Shown here: positions 1 through 8,329 of the stretch, piece by piece | How positions within the stretch are numbered: the stretch's first letter is position 1 | Layout of the letters: every line of letters begins with the position of its first letter | Assembly (NCBI GenBank): GCA_016214695.1 | Contig: JACRNY010000001.1 | Coordinates: 1,054,001-1,118,000, forward strand | From: Nitrosomonadales bacterium | GTDB lineage: Bacteria > Pseudomonadota > Gammaproteobacteria > Burkholderiales > Gallionellaceae | DNA: 64,000 nt | Direction: 5' to 3' | Position numbers and translations under genes: made by a program | The notes under the pieces: model-generated | The model's database searches: none | What the model was told of the DNA's origin: nothing | The model's input: only the letters and a program-made list of their open reading frames with translations

Positions 1-394
1 GGCGCAGTTCCGCGGCGGCCGCCTGCGCCAGGAATAGCGGCGCTTTCAGGTTGGTGCCCAGCAGGTCGTTCCATTGCTGCTCGTTCATGCCGTCGAGCGG
101 CGTCGGGTAGAAGCTGGAAGCGTTGTTGACCAGCGCATCCAGATGCCCGAACTGCTGGACCACATCCGCCACCACACGCGGCAGGGTGGCGATCTTCAGC
201 AGGTCGGCCTGCACGGTGATGGCCGAATCGGGCCGCTGCTCGTTCAGCTCGGCGCGCAGGGCCAGCGCGTCATACAGCGAGGAACGGCAATGGATGGCGA
301 CGTTCGCGCCCGCTGCATGCAAACGGCGTACGATGGCCGCGCCGACGCGCTTCGCCCCGCCTGTCACCAACACTGTTTTGCCTTGCATCGCCAT
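1..394 (-). CDS. Pteridine reductase-like SDR (N-terminal part, cut by window edge)
   Basis: This ORF is absent from the track because it runs off the left edge; I translated it from the ATG at 394. It begins MAMQGKTVLVTGGAKRVG and continues with NNASSFYPTP. TGGAKRVG is the dinucleotide-binding glycine motif, and the NNASSFYPTP region is characteristic of bacterial pteridine reductases (FolM/PTR1-like short-chain dehydrogenases), which reduce dihydrobiopterin or dihydrofolate with NADPH. About 131 residues are visible; the catalytic YxxxK lies outside the window. The gene is divergent from the methyltransferase at 434, with only 39 bases between the start codons. A general SDR function cannot be excluded. 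Confidence 0.85.
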   Translation of the reverse strand, partial: MAMQGKTVLVTGGAKRVGAAIVRRLHAAGANVAIHCRSSLYDALALRAELNEQRPDSAITVQADLLKIATLPRVVADVVQQFGHLDALVNNASSFYPTPLDGMNEQQWNDLLGTNLKAPLFLAQAAAAELR

Positions 395-433
395 ACCTAC
401 TAAACTGGAAACCCGCCCGAATTATACCTGACC

Positions 434-1588
434 ATGCCCGTCAACCTGCCCGCCCCTTCTGCCGATGCCCTTGCCCACAGCGCCGAGCTGTGCGGGGTCA
501 TTTGCCGCGACATCTCGGCCCAGGGCGGCTGGATACCCTTTTCGCGCTTCATGGAACTGGCGCTGTATGCACCCGGCCTGGGCTATTACACCGCCGGGGC
601 GCGCAAGTTCGGCGAATCCGGCGATTTCATCACCGCGCCCGAGCTCAGCACGCTGTTCGGCCGCACCGTGGCGCGGCAACTGGTCGAAGTCATGCAGGCC
701 AGTGCGCCGCACATCCTCGAACTCGGCGCCGGCAGCGGCAAGCTGGCACTGGATATCCTTGGCGAACTGGAGAAACGCGGCGAGCTGCCGGACAGCTATT
801 CCATCCTCGAAGTGAGCGCCGACCTGCGCGCCCGCCAGCAGGCCCTGCTGCAGGAGAGACTGCCGCATCTGGCCGGGCGCGTGCGCTGGCTGGACGCGCT
901 GCCGGAGAAGTTCTCCGGCGCGGTCATCGGCAACGAAGTGCTGGATGCATTGCCGGTACACCTGCTGTACTGGTCGGACGGCCGCATCCTCGAACGCGGT
1001 GTGGCCTGCCCGGCCGACCATTTCGTCTGGCAGGATCGGCAACCCGGTTGCCAGAGCCTGCTCGACATCGCCAAGAACATCAAAGTGCCCGACGATTACC
1101 TGAGCGAGGTCTCCATCACCGCACGCGGACTGGTCGCCAGCCTGTGCGAGCGCATGGAGAAAGGCGCGATGATCTTCATCGACTACGGCTTCGGCATGCG
1201 CGAGTACTACCATCCGCAGCGCGCACGCGGCACGCTCATGTGCCACTACCGCCACCATGCGCACGACGACCCCTTCTACCTGCCGGGCCTGCAGGACATC
1301 ACCGCGCATGTGGACTTCACCGCCGTGGCGGAAGCGGCCATCGACTGCGGCGCGCATTTCCTCGGCTACACCTCGCAGGCGCACTTCCTTATCAATAACG
1401 GGCTTACCGATCTGCTGGGCGAAGTTTCTCCGGACGAGGTCAAAGCCTATGCTCCACTTTCCGGTCAACTGCAGAAACTCACCAGCCCGGCCGAGATGGG
1501 CGAACTGTTCAAAGTGATCGCACTGGGGAAGGGACTGGATCAGCCACTGGCCGGCTTCCTGCGCGGCGATCTGTCGCGGTTGCTTTAA
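434..1588 (+). CDS. MidA/NDUFAF7-like SAM-dependent methyltransferase (COG1565)
   Basis: The 384-aa protein has a class I methyltransferase fold. SAM motif I, ELGAGSGKLA, lies near residues 96-105, a GNEVLDALPVH motif near 167-177, and an N-terminal PFSRFMELALYAPGLGYY block near 35-52. These are signatures of the COG1565 family, whose mitochondrial member NDUFAF7 methylates an arginine of a complex I subunit. The bacterial substrate is not established. The length is typical and the ATG at 434 is the first in frame. No operon partner follows closely: the next gene is 83 bases away across a small palindromic repeat. Confidence 0.85.
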   Translation: MPVNLPAPSADALAHSAELCGVICRDISAQGGWIPFSRFMELALYAPGLGYYTAGARKFGESGDFITAPELSTLFGRTVARQLVEVMQASAPHILELGAGSGKLALDILGELEKRGELPDSYSILEVSADLRARQQALLQERLPHLAGRVRWLDALPEKFSGAVIGNEVLDALPVHLLYWSDGRILERGVACPADHFVWQDRQPGCQSLLDIAKNIKVPDDYLSEVSITARGLVASLCERMEKGAMIFIDYGFGMREYYHPQRARGTLMCHYRHHAHDDPFYLPGLQDITAHVDFTAVAEAAIDCGAHFLGYTSQAHFLINNGLTDLLGEVSPDEVKAYAPLSGQLQKLTSPAEMGELFKVIALGKGLDQPLAGFLRGDLSRLL

Positions 1589-1597
1589 ATAACCGTT

Positions 1598-1650
1598 CGC
1601 CCTGATCCTTCGACTTCGCTCGGGACTAAAGGCAATATCGAAGGGCATTC
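1598..1650. repeat. Small imperfect palindromic intergenic repeat
   Basis: The gap between two rightward genes holds CCTTCGACTTCGCTCGGG and, about 25 bases later, CGAAGGGC. The arms can pair imperfectly. Sequences of the CCTTCGACTTCGCTC type are commonly dispersed between genes in betaproteobacteria. There is no T-run, so I do not call it a terminator. Confidence 0.4.
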
Positions 1651-1671
1651 CTTTTACTGCCGAACCACACC

Positions 1672-2172
1672 ATGCCCCGCATCCGCAGCTTCCCTCCCGT
1701 CGCCGATGACCACGCCATCATCCTCATCCTCGGCAGCATGCCCGGCAAGGAATCGCTGAGACAGCAACAGTACTACGCCCACCCGCACAACACCTTCTGG
1801 AAGATCATGGGCGAACTCGTCGGCGCGCATCCTGCCTTGCCCTACCCGCAACGCTTGCAGAAGCTCACCGCGACACATATCGCGTTATGGGATGTATTGC
1901 ACACCTGCGAACGCGAAGGCAGCCTGGACAGTGACATAACGCAGGAAGAGGCCAACGACTTCGCCACCTTCTTCGCGCAACATCCGCGCATCACGCAAGT
2001 GTGCTTCAACGGCGCAAAAGCCGAGCAGAGTTTCAAACGGTTCGTGCTGGAAAAACAGGAATTGCCACCGCTGCAGTTCGCACGACTGCCATCCACCAGT
2101 CCGGCACATGCGGGGATGCGTTATGAAGAGAAGTTGAAGGTGTGGAAGGACACCGTTCGTTCATGCATTTGA
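1672..2172 (+). CDS. DNA-deoxyinosine glycosylase (UDG superfamily, HDG family)
   Basis: The 166-aa protein matches the family 6 uracil-DNA glycosylase-like enzymes that remove hypoxanthine (deaminated adenine) from DNA. Visible motifs are ILGSMPGKESL near residues 20-30, YAHPHNTFW near 35-43, a central FNGAKAEQSF block, and LPSTSPAHA near the C-terminus, which corresponds to the UDG motif 2 loop. It would act in base excision repair in the cytoplasm. The ATG at 1672 has no clear Shine-Dalgarno sequence, but the conserved core starts immediately after it. It is convergent with the bacteriohemerythrin gene. Confidence 0.85.
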   Translation: MPRIRSFPPVADDHAIILILGSMPGKESLRQQQYYAHPHNTFWKIMGELVGAHPALPYPQRLQKLTATHIALWDVLHTCEREGSLDSDITQEEANDFATFFAQHPRITQVCFNGAKAEQSFKRFVLEKQELPPLQFARLPSTSPAHAGMRYEEKLKVWKDTVRSCI

Positions 2173-2203
2173 TGCGCGAACGAACCAATTCGATGCCGAC
2201 GCT

Positions 2204-2608
2204 TTAACTTCCGCCGGCCATCCGCACAGCTCCGCTGATGTAACGAACGTAATCCCGGTCGGCGCCCTGCATATGCTCCGTGTACCAATCGCGCAGATAC
2301 TGTACGGTGTCCATGGTCACCTGGCGGCTCAAGGTCGTCATCTGCAACTGATCCAGCTTGGCCAGGAAGTGCTTGTGCAGATCGATGTGTTCCTGCAGTT
2401 TCGGATAACCGTGTATGCGCATCAAAGATTCTTCAACGGCGAAGTGGAAACGGGCATGTTCGCGCAACTGCTCAAGCTTGAAGAACACCTCGGACCATCT
2501 TTCCCGGTTCCCGATGGCACTGTCGATCACCGAAAAGAGATCGATGAAGCCCCTGTGCTGGTCGTCTATCTCTGCAACCCCGACTGAATATTCATCCTTC
2601 CATTGCAT
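2204..2608 (-). CDS. Bacteriohemerythrin
   Basis: This 134-aa single-domain hemerythrin should bind oxygen at a non-heme di-iron site. The ligand pattern is intact: H18 in IDDQH, H55 and E59 (HxxxE), H74 and H78 (HxxxH), and H112 and D117 (HxxxxD). The track starts it at a GTG at 2611. The ATG at 2608 is better because AGGAG sits 7 bases upstream. It has no signal peptide, so it is cytoplasmic. It stands alone, downstream of the cca terminator. Family members store or deliver O2 or buffer iron and oxidative stress, which would suit a microaerophilic iron oxidizer; that lifestyle is inferred. Confidence 0.93.
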   Translation of the reverse strand: MQWKDEYSVGVAEIDDQHRGFIDLFSVIDSAIGNRERWSEVFFKLEQLREHARFHFAVEESLMRIHGYPKLQEHIDLHKHFLAKLDQLQMTTLSRQVTMDTVQYLRDWYTEHMQGADRDYVRYISGAVRMAGGS

Positions 2609-2706
2609 CACTGCACTCCTGCTGGGTTAATTATGCACGCCCGGTGTGGACGTGGATTTTGGCGAGTCCCGCCTGGCGGGTCCGGTAAAAATATATGAAA
2701 CAATCA

Positions 2707-2747
2707 AAGGGAGTGACACCGCATATGTTTTCGCATTTCACTCCCTT
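2707..2747 (-). terminator. Putative intrinsic terminator downstream of cca
   Basis: AAGGGAGTGA (2707-2716) and TCACTCCCTT (2738-2747) form a perfect 10-bp stem with a 21-nt loop. Read leftward, the stem is followed by a moderately T-rich tract (TGATTGTTT). It lies just past the cca stop codon (2765). The long loop and broken T-run make it a weaker terminator than the others in this window. Confidence 0.6.
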
Positions 2748-2764
2748 CTCAAACTCGACTGCAG

Positions 2765-3994
2765 CTAGCGCCCCTTGATCACCGCCTCCACCGCCAGGAT
2801 ACGCGCCTCGCGCACCTTGTCAGCGATGAGGTTCTTGTCAGCGCACGCTCTCGCGATGTCGCCCGCATTCACGGCTTGCGCCGCTCGGGCGCATTTCAGC
2901 ATGTAAGCGGACTGCGGGTAGGCGTCGTTCTCGTGACCGGTGCGACCATGCGCATCGGATTCGCAGGTGAGCAGTATCTGCGCGAAGCGTTCCGGCTTGC
3001 GCCACAGGTCGCAACTGTCGAACACCTTGACGATGGTGTCGGCGCGCAGCTCGCGCACTTTGTGCACGTGGCTGTGGTATTGCGCGACGAGCAGGGCGAG
3101 GTCGCGGCATTCGCCGGGCACGCGCAGGCGTTCGCACACTTTCTTGAGCAGGTCGACGCTGCGCTGTTCGTGGCCGATGTGGCGCGGCAGGGTATCTTCC
3201 GGCGTGGTGGCCTTGCCGAGATCGTGACCCAGTGCGGCGAAACGTATCTCCAGCGGGCGCTCGTGTTTGGCGGTGTCGTCCAGCACCATCATCACATGCA
3301 CGCCGCAGTCGATCTCGGGATGGTAGTGCGCGGGCTGCGGCACGCCGTACAGGGCATCGACTTCGGGCAGTATCTTCTTCAGTGCGCCGCATTCGCGCAG
3401 GGTAGTGAAGAAACGCGAGGGATGTTTTTCCATCAGGCCGCGCGCGAGTTCCTGCCACACTCGTTCGGCGACCAGCGCATCGACTTCGCCGTTGCTCACC
3501 ATGCTGCGCATCAAGGCCAGTGTCTCGGGTGCGAAAGTGAAACCGAAGCGCGCGGCGAAGCGCGCACCGCGCAGGATGCGCACCGGGTCCTCGGCGAAGG
3601 CGTCGCTGACGTGGCGCAGGATGCCCGCCTTGAGGTCGGCCTGGCCGTTGTAGGGATCGATGAGCTTGCCGTCGGCGTCCTCGGCGATGGCGTTGATGGT
3701 GAAGTCGCGGCGCAGCAGGTCCTGTTCCAGCGTCACGTCGGGCGCTGCATAGACGTTGAAGCCTTTGTAGCCCGCCGCGGTCTTGCGCTCGGTGCGCGCC
3801 AGCGCGTATTCCTCGTGCGTGTCGGGATGCAGGAACACGGGGAAGTCGCTGCCCACGGGCCGGAAGCCGCGCTTCGCCATCTCTTGCGGCGAGCTGCCCA
3901 CCACCACCCAGTCGTGGTCCTGCACCGGCAGGCCGAGCAGGCGGTCGCGCACCGCACCGCCGACGCAGAACACCTGCAAAGATGAGGTACTCAT
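2765..3994 (-). CDS. cca: CCA tRNA nucleotidyltransferase with HD domain
   Basis: The 409-aa enzyme adds and repairs the 3' CCA end of tRNAs. The class II nucleotidyltransferase head carries GGAVRDRLLG (residues 12-21) and the metal-binding DHDW (26-29), followed by RRDFTINA. The C-terminal half has an HD phosphohydrolase core (FAALGHDLGK), as in the E. coli-type multifunctional enzyme of about 412 aa. The track ORF begins 20 codons earlier, but those codons translate a dispersed repeat. The ATG at 3994 starts the conserved sequence and has a G-rich stretch upstream. It follows slt in the same direction, separated by that repeat. Confidence 0.95.
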   Translation of the reverse strand: MSTSSLQVFCVGGAVRDRLLGLPVQDHDWVVVGSSPQEMAKRGFRPVGSDFPVFLHPDTHEEYALARTERKTAAGYKGFNVYAAPDVTLEQDLLRRDFTINAIAEDADGKLIDPYNGQADLKAGILRHVSDAFAEDPVRILRGARFAARFGFTFAPETLALMRSMVSNGEVDALVAERVWQELARGLMEKHPSRFFTTLRECGALKKILPEVDALYGVPQPAHYHPEIDCGVHVMMVLDDTAKHERPLEIRFAALGHDLGKATTPEDTLPRHIGHEQRSVDLLKKVCERLRVPGECRDLALLVAQYHSHVHKVRELRADTIVKVFDSCDLWRKPERFAQILLTCESDAHGRTGHENDAYPQSAYMLKCARAAQAVNAGDIARACADKNLIADKVREARILAVEAVIKGR

Positions 3995-4000
3995 CGACAC

Positions 4001-4037
4001 CCCCCCCACCCGAACCCTCCCCCAATGGGAGAGGGGC
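4001..4037. repeat. Dispersed CCCTCTCCC/GGGAGAGGG-type repeat (copy 1)
   Basis: The slt-cca gap contains CCCGAACCCTCCCCCAATGG followed by GAGAGGGG, a short imperfect palindrome. Related sequences occur near 18908, 59331 and 60313. The track cca ORF extends through it, which is a false N-terminus. Confidence 0.55.
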
Positions 4038-4067
4038 CAAGCGTGAAAATCCATTTCAGCTTCCCGT

Positions 4068-5969
4068 TCATTTCTGCACCTTGGCCTCGATCGTCCCGAG
4101 CCGTTGCTTGAGCGGTCGTTCAGACTGCCCGAACAGCATGGCGTAGTAGTTGGTGTTGCTCATCACTTTCTTCACGTAGTCGCGCGTCTCGTCGAACGGG
4201 ATGGTCTCGATGTAGATGGCGCCTTCCAGCTTTTTGGTGCCGCGCCATTGCTTGGCCCGTGTCGGCCCCGCATTGTAGGCGGCGGAGGCCAGCACGGGGT
4301 TCTCGTCGAACTGGTTGAACACGGTCTTCATGTAATAGGTGCCGAGTTTGATGTTCACGTCCAGCTGGTGGATGAGGCCCTTGCGATAACCCTTCATGCC
4401 CATCTGCCGCGCCACCCAGCGCGCCGTATCCGGCATGATCTGCATGATACCCGCCGCACCGGCATCCGACTTCGCCCTGGTGGCGAACCGGCTTTCCTGC
4501 CGCATCAGACCGTACACCCAGGCCTCCTCCAGACCGTGCTTGTGCAGGTTCTCGCGCAGCGCATCGCGGTAGGGCGCCGGATAGCGCAGGTTGAAGTCGT
4601 GCACGCTGACGGTGCGGTCCGCGGCATTGATGGAGCGGTCATACATCTCGTTGCGCTGCGCTACCTCGGCAGCAGCCAGCAGCTGCCGGTCGCTGAAGCG
4701 GCGTGTCGCCCATGCCCACTCCTTGGCTGCCTCGCTGCGCATGTCCATGCGGTACAGCAGCAGGGTGCGCTGTATCGCCGGCATCGCCTGGATGGCCTCG
4801 ATCTCCGCCTCGCTCGCGCGGTGCCCCGGCGTGACCACAGAGGCGCCCGCCTCCCTGCCCAGTTCCTCGGCGGCGAGCTGGCCGTAGAAGTTGTATTCGC
4901 GGCTGAGTTCGGTGAGCAAGGCTTCCGCTTCCGCCGGCCGCGCCAGTTGCTGCAGCGCGCGCGCCTTCCAGTAGCGCCAGACACCCTCGCTCTGTTGCTG
5001 CGGCGCCATGGCGCCGATGCTGGACCATACCTCGTGCCAGTTCTGCACGCGCAGGGCGGCGCGCGTGCGCCACGCCAGCTGCTTCGGGTTCAGCGCCGCA
5101 TCGCCCGCCACCGCGAACCAGAGCAAGGCTCGCTCGTCGTGCGCTTGCGCGCCGGCAAAACCGATCCATCCGAAGAAGTAGCGCTGCTCCTCCTCGGTGA
5201 AGTGATTGGCGATCTTCTCCCAGCGCGCGAAGGCGATCTCCGGGGATTGCCGGGACAGGCGCAGCAAGGCGAACAGCGCGGTCAGGCGGCGACCCGTGCC
5301 GGCATCCTCGAACCTGGTCTTCTCCAGATAGCGGCGCGGGTTGCTCGATGCCACGCTCAATTCGGCCGCGGGGAATTGCTCCGCTTTTGGCAGCTGCTTG
5401 ATGAGCTGTTTGGCAAAGGACACGTTGCCCGCTTCCAGTGCCAGACGCATGCGCTTCCACACGTCGGCATCGGCGATGATGCCGAGCTTGCGCGCGCGCT
5501 CGAACAGCGGCGTGCAACTCTCCGGCATCTCGTCGTCGCGGAACCACAGCTTGTGGGCCTCCTCCAGTGCGGCCAGTTCGTCGCTCTGCCGGCGTAGCTG
5601 CAGGCCATAGCAGGCCAGCTCGTCGTCGATGTTGATCAGGTGCGGATATTCTTCGGCGAACGCTTCCCAGCTCTCGTGCTTGCCGAGGAACTTCAACCAA
5701 TCGCCGCGGAACTGGTCGACTGCCGGGCTCTCGTCATTGCGCGCGAGGAAGTCCTTGATCGCCTCGGTAGGCCGCGTGCTCAGGCGCGCGCGCAACTGGA
5801 AATTGGTGGCATAGATCTCCAGCGGCGTGTCCTGCAGATTCTCCACCGCCTTGTCCAGGCGAGCGAGATTGCCGACACGCAATGCCTCGCGTGCAGCCCG
5901 AAAATCACTCTCTGGATTCGCCAGCGCGCACACAGGCAACGCCAGCAACAACGGCAACAGGAATCTCAT
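4068..5969 (-). CDS. slt: Soluble lytic murein transglycosylase (Slt70-like)
   Basis: This 633-aa periplasmic muramidase cleaves peptidoglycan with formation of 1,6-anhydromuropeptides. A signal peptide (MRFLLPLLLALPVCALA) marks the start at 5969; the 27 residues the track adds upstream are not signal-like. The N-terminal two-thirds is a helical superhelix (U and L domains). The C-terminal SLT catalytic domain has GLMRQESRFATRAKSDAG with the catalytic Glu, then AAGIMQIMPDTARWVA and ASAAYNAGPTRAKQW. The length matches E. coli Slt70 (645 aa). There is no strong Shine-Dalgarno sequence at this ATG. Confidence 0.93.
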   Translation of the reverse strand: MRFLLPLLLALPVCALANPESDFRAAREALRVGNLARLDKAVENLQDTPLEIYATNFQLRARLSTRPTEAIKDFLARNDESPAVDQFRGDWLKFLGKHESWEAFAEEYPHLINIDDELACYGLQLRRQSDELAALEEAHKLWFRDDEMPESCTPLFERARKLGIIADADVWKRMRLALEAGNVSFAKQLIKQLPKAEQFPAAELSVASSNPRRYLEKTRFEDAGTGRRLTALFALLRLSRQSPEIAFARWEKIANHFTEEEQRYFFGWIGFAGAQAHDERALLWFAVAGDAALNPKQLAWRTRAALRVQNWHEVWSSIGAMAPQQQSEGVWRYWKARALQQLARPAEAEALLTELSREYNFYGQLAAEELGREAGASVVTPGHRASEAEIEAIQAMPAIQRTLLLYRMDMRSEAAKEWAWATRRFSDRQLLAAAEVAQRNEMYDRSINAADRTVSVHDFNLRYPAPYRDALRENLHKHGLEEAWVYGLMRQESRFATRAKSDAGAAGIMQIMPDTARWVARQMGMKGYRKGLIHQLDVNIKLGTYYMKTVFNQFDENPVLASAAYNAGPTRAKQWRGTKKLEGAIYIETIPFDETRDYVKKVMSNTNYYAMLFGQSERPLKQRLGTIEAKVQK

Positions 5970-6107
5970 GGGAATTGTCTTGGAAACACTGCTTGAAGAA
6001 TAACACAGAGCGCCTTGCGGCACGTCGGGCTGACACCCCGGACAGGGCACAGCATAAGGCCTGTGACCGGAAGGGCTCTCTGTGCAGAGCCGCCCCGGCC
6101 GGCTTGT

Positions 6108-6323
6108 TCACTGCTGGTATGCGTACATCTTGTTCAGGAAGGTTTCGACATCCGCCGTCGCCAGCTCGCCGGGCATCTTTCCCCGCGCACTCGCACGGGC
6201 ATGCTCGCCGACCAGCTCCAGCTGCGGATTCCATCCCGCGCACATCACTTCGTCGCCGTACGCTTCGGCCGCTTCTGTCTCGCGTTCGATCTCGTAGCTG
6301 CTCATGTTCATCACGATGGTCAT
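6108..6323 (-). CDS. Small acidic protein of unknown function (71 aa)
   Basis: I do not recognise a family. The gene is convincing because AAGGAGGTG, almost a full complement of the 16S rRNA 3' end, sits at ideal spacing before the ATG at 6323. The product is soluble with an acidic N-terminal half (YEIERETEAAEAYGDE), a CAGWNP motif in the middle and a helical tail ending NKMYAYQQ. It has no signal peptide or membrane segment. It lies 54 bases downstream of the TAXI-like gene on the same strand and could be co-transcribed with it. Confidence 0.7.
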   Translation of the reverse strand: MTIVMNMSSYEIERETEAAEAYGDEVMCAGWNPQLELVGEHARASARGKMPGELATADVETFLNKMYAYQQ

Positions 6324-6377
6324 GTCACACCTCCTTCTGGCAGAAGCATCTCGTGCCCCTGTAGATAGGGTATCGGC

Positions 6378-7709
6378 TCAGGCGCGGGAAAGTTTAGCGC
6401 GCACCAGCTCGATGTGGCTGCGCAGTTCGTACAGATGGCTGGAGAACGCCACCGGCAGGCGCAGGTGGTTGACCTTGTTCTCGATGGCGTCGAGTTCCTT
6501 GCGGAACCTCGCCATATCCACCGGCTCGGCAGCGTTGCGCAGCTGCAACTCGAGGAAACGCAATTCGCCATACAGCTTGTGGATGCGCGACTTGACCAGC
6601 CAGTTATAGGCGGCGGGCGCGATACGGCTGAGCGGGATGGCCAGCGCCAGCAGCGGAAGCAGGATGATGAGCACGCGGTTGACGAAGGTCGCCGCCCAGA
6701 ACGGCAGATAGCGGTCGAGGAAGGGCGGGCCGGATTCGTAGAAATGCGCGGCCTGGGTGCTCATCTCGAAGTCGGTGTCCTTGTCGGAAGGGAATTCGCG
6801 CTCCTGCTGCAGCATGCCGGCTCCGCTGTGGACGCGCGTGAGCACCTTGAGCACCAGATAGACCAGCGCCGGATGCATGGAATCGCGTGCCACCAGCGTC
6901 ACCGTGGGGGCCAGCAGGTGCACTTCGTGCGGCGGGACATTGGCGGCCAGACTCAGTGCACCTTCCGGCAGCACCAGATGGCGCAGGAAGTTGAACTGGC
7001 GTGAATAGGCCTCGGCCTCGTCCAGATCGACCAGGGACACTCCGGGCAACCCCGCGACCTCCTGGATCAGCGGCGAAGTCGGCACGCCGGACAGGAACAC
7101 CACATCCGCCACATCGTGGCGCAACGCCTCCTTCGCATCGTCCTCGCCGATCTCGTAGAAGGCGCTGTTCTGCTCGGTCACGCCGGCCGCCTCCAGCACC
7201 ATCTTCGTCAGGATGTTGGTGCCGCTACCGGTTCTTCCGACCGCGATGCGGCGGCCCTTCAAGGCCGACAGATGCTCTATGCGGCGTTGACCCTTGCTGA
7301 ATATCCAGAGCGGTTCGTAGTAGAGGCTGCCGAGCGAGACCAGACCGACTGCAGATTCAGACCGCGCCACGCCGCCTGGCACGAAGGCCATATCCACATC
7401 TGCTCCTTCCTTGCGTAATTCTTCCAGACTGGGCAAGGGCCCCTCGGATTCACGTATCTCCAGCGCCACGCGGTCCTGCTGCAGCAACGCCTCGTACAGG
7501 CGCGCATAAGCCTGGTAGTTGCCGTCTTCCTTGCTGATGGAGATGACTATCTTCTTGGGCGGGGCAGGATCGATCAGCCAGTAGCCGAGGATGGCGATGA
7601 GGACCAGCGCCAGCAGGTAAGGTACCGACGCCTTGAACGCCTCGTGCGGCAGTGACACATGCAGCTCTGCGCGTTCAAGTTCTGTGTCTGGCTTTGCATT
7701 CATCATCAT
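6378..7709 (-). CDS. Membrane-anchored TAXI-family solute-binding protein
   Basis: The protein (about 443 aa) begins with MMMNAKPD, a cytoplasmic stretch and a transmembrane anchor near residues 28-46 (YLLALVLIAILGYWL). A TAXI-type periplasmic binding domain follows (KKIVISISKEDGNYQAYA, GRRIAVGRTGSGTNILTKMV). A second membrane segment (NRVLIILLPLLALAIPL) leads into a basic helical cytoplasmic tail. TAXI proteins usually feed TRAP transporters, but no TRAP permease gene is nearby. The track start lies inside the tRNA gene; the ATG cluster at 7703-7709 begins 15-20 bases after the tRNA 3' end. The ligand is unknown and a sensory role is possible. Confidence 0.8.
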   Translation of the reverse strand: MMMNAKPDTELERAELHVSLPHEAFKASVPYLLALVLIAILGYWLIDPAPPKKIVISISKEDGNYQAYARLYEALLQQDRVALEIRESEGPLPSLEELRKEGADVDMAFVPGGVARSESAVGLVSLGSLYYEPLWIFSKGQRRIEHLSALKGRRIAVGRTGSGTNILTKMVLEAAGVTEQNSAFYEIGEDDAKEALRHDVADVVFLSGVPTSPLIQEVAGLPGVSLVDLDEAEAYSRQFNFLRHLVLPEGALSLAANVPPHEVHLLAPTVTLVARDSMHPALVYLVLKVLTRVHSGAGMLQQEREFPSDKDTDFEMSTQAAHFYESGPPFLDRYLPFWAATFVNRVLIILLPLLALAIPLSRIAPAAYNWLVKSRIHKLYGELRFLELQLRNAAEPVDMARFRKELDAIENKVNHLRLPVAFSSHLYELRSHIELVRAKLSRA

Positions 7710-7723
7710 CAGGAATGTGTCAG

Positions 7724-7800
7724 TGGCGCGCCCGGCGGGAGTCGAACCCACGACCCTTGGCTTCGGAAACCAATACTCTATCCAGCTGAGCTACGGGCGC
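7724..7800 (-). tRNA. tRNA-Arg (anticodon CCG)
   Basis: The reverse strand from 7800 folds as a complete 77-nt tRNA. The acceptor is GCGCCCG/CGGGCGC, the D arm starts at GCTC, and the anticodon stem TTGGT/GCCAA carries loop TTCCGAA (anticodon CCG, reading CGG). The T arm is GTGGG-TTCGACT-CCCGC, the discriminator is G and the 3' CCA is encoded. Beyond the CCA the DNA runs into the leader of the TAXI gene. Confidence 0.97.
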
Positions 7801-7814
7801 TTTGAACGGCGCGC

Positions 7815-7820
7815 AGTATA
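7815..7820 (-). promoter_or_regulatory. -10 element of the tRNA-Arg promoter
   Basis: TATACT on the reverse strand lies 14 bases upstream of the mature tRNA 5' end and is followed by a GC-rich discriminator (GCGCGCC), typical of stringently controlled stable-RNA promoters. I see no good -35 element in the GC-rich upstream DNA. Confidence 0.55.
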
Positions 7821-7879
7821 GCGGTTTTTTGCACCCCCCGCCCGCGCCGGAATGCGCAAAAAATGCTATCGTTCGCACC

Positions 7880-8302
7880 ATGAATTTCCTCAATCCTGGC
7901 CCCGAAGTGATCTGCAAACTGCTGCGCGAGGCAAAGACCGTCGCCGTGGTGGGGTTGTCACCCAATCCGGGGCGGCCGAGCTTCAACGTGGCCAGGGCGC
8001 TGCAGGGCTTCGGCCACCGCATCATCCCGGTCCGCCCATTGGTTCAGGAAGTATTGGGCGAAAAGGCGTATCCCGACCTGGAAAGCCTGCCCGAAGTACC
8101 CGACATCGTGGATGTGTTCCGCGCGCCGGAACATGTGCCGGCCATCGTGGAAAGCTGCATCAAACTCGGCATCAGAAATCTCTGGCTGCAGGACGGGGTG
8201 GTGCACGAGGAAGCCGCATTGCGTGCGCAGCAGGCCGGCATCACCGTGGTGATGGACAGATGCATGTTCCGCGACCACGCGCAGTTATGTGCCGACGTAT
8301 AA
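7880..8302 (+). CDS. CoA-binding domain protein (YccU-like)
   Basis: This 140-aa Rossmann-fold protein of the CoA_binding family has VAVVGLSPNPGRPSFNVA near residues 21-38 and RNLWLQDGVVHEEAA near 104-118. It resembles the CoA-binding module of succinyl-CoA synthetase alpha subunits but lacks the catalytic and ligase parts. Its cellular role is unknown. The track ORF begins 26 codons upstream in tRNA-promoter DNA; the ATG at 7880 is the proper start. It is divergent from tRNA-Arg and 27 bases upstream of dapF. Confidence 0.85.
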   Translation: MNFLNPGPEVICKLLREAKTVAVVGLSPNPGRPSFNVARALQGFGHRIIPVRPLVQEVLGEKAYPDLESLPEVPDIVDVFRAPEHVPAIVESCIKLGIRNLWLQDGVVHEEAALRAQQAGITVVMDRCMFRDHAQLCADV

Positions 8303-8329
8303 TCTTCGTCATCTGAAAGACCTGGACAT

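Noticed and set aside
7710-7751. Upstream start of the TAXI-like gene
   Set aside because: Those codons lie within the mature tRNA-Arg sequence or its CCA end; the ATG cluster at 7703-7709 is the realistic start.
8298-8303. TATAAT as a separate dapF promoter
   Set aside because: It overlaps the stop codon of the previous gene and has no matching -35, so it may be chance; noted only in the dapF entry.
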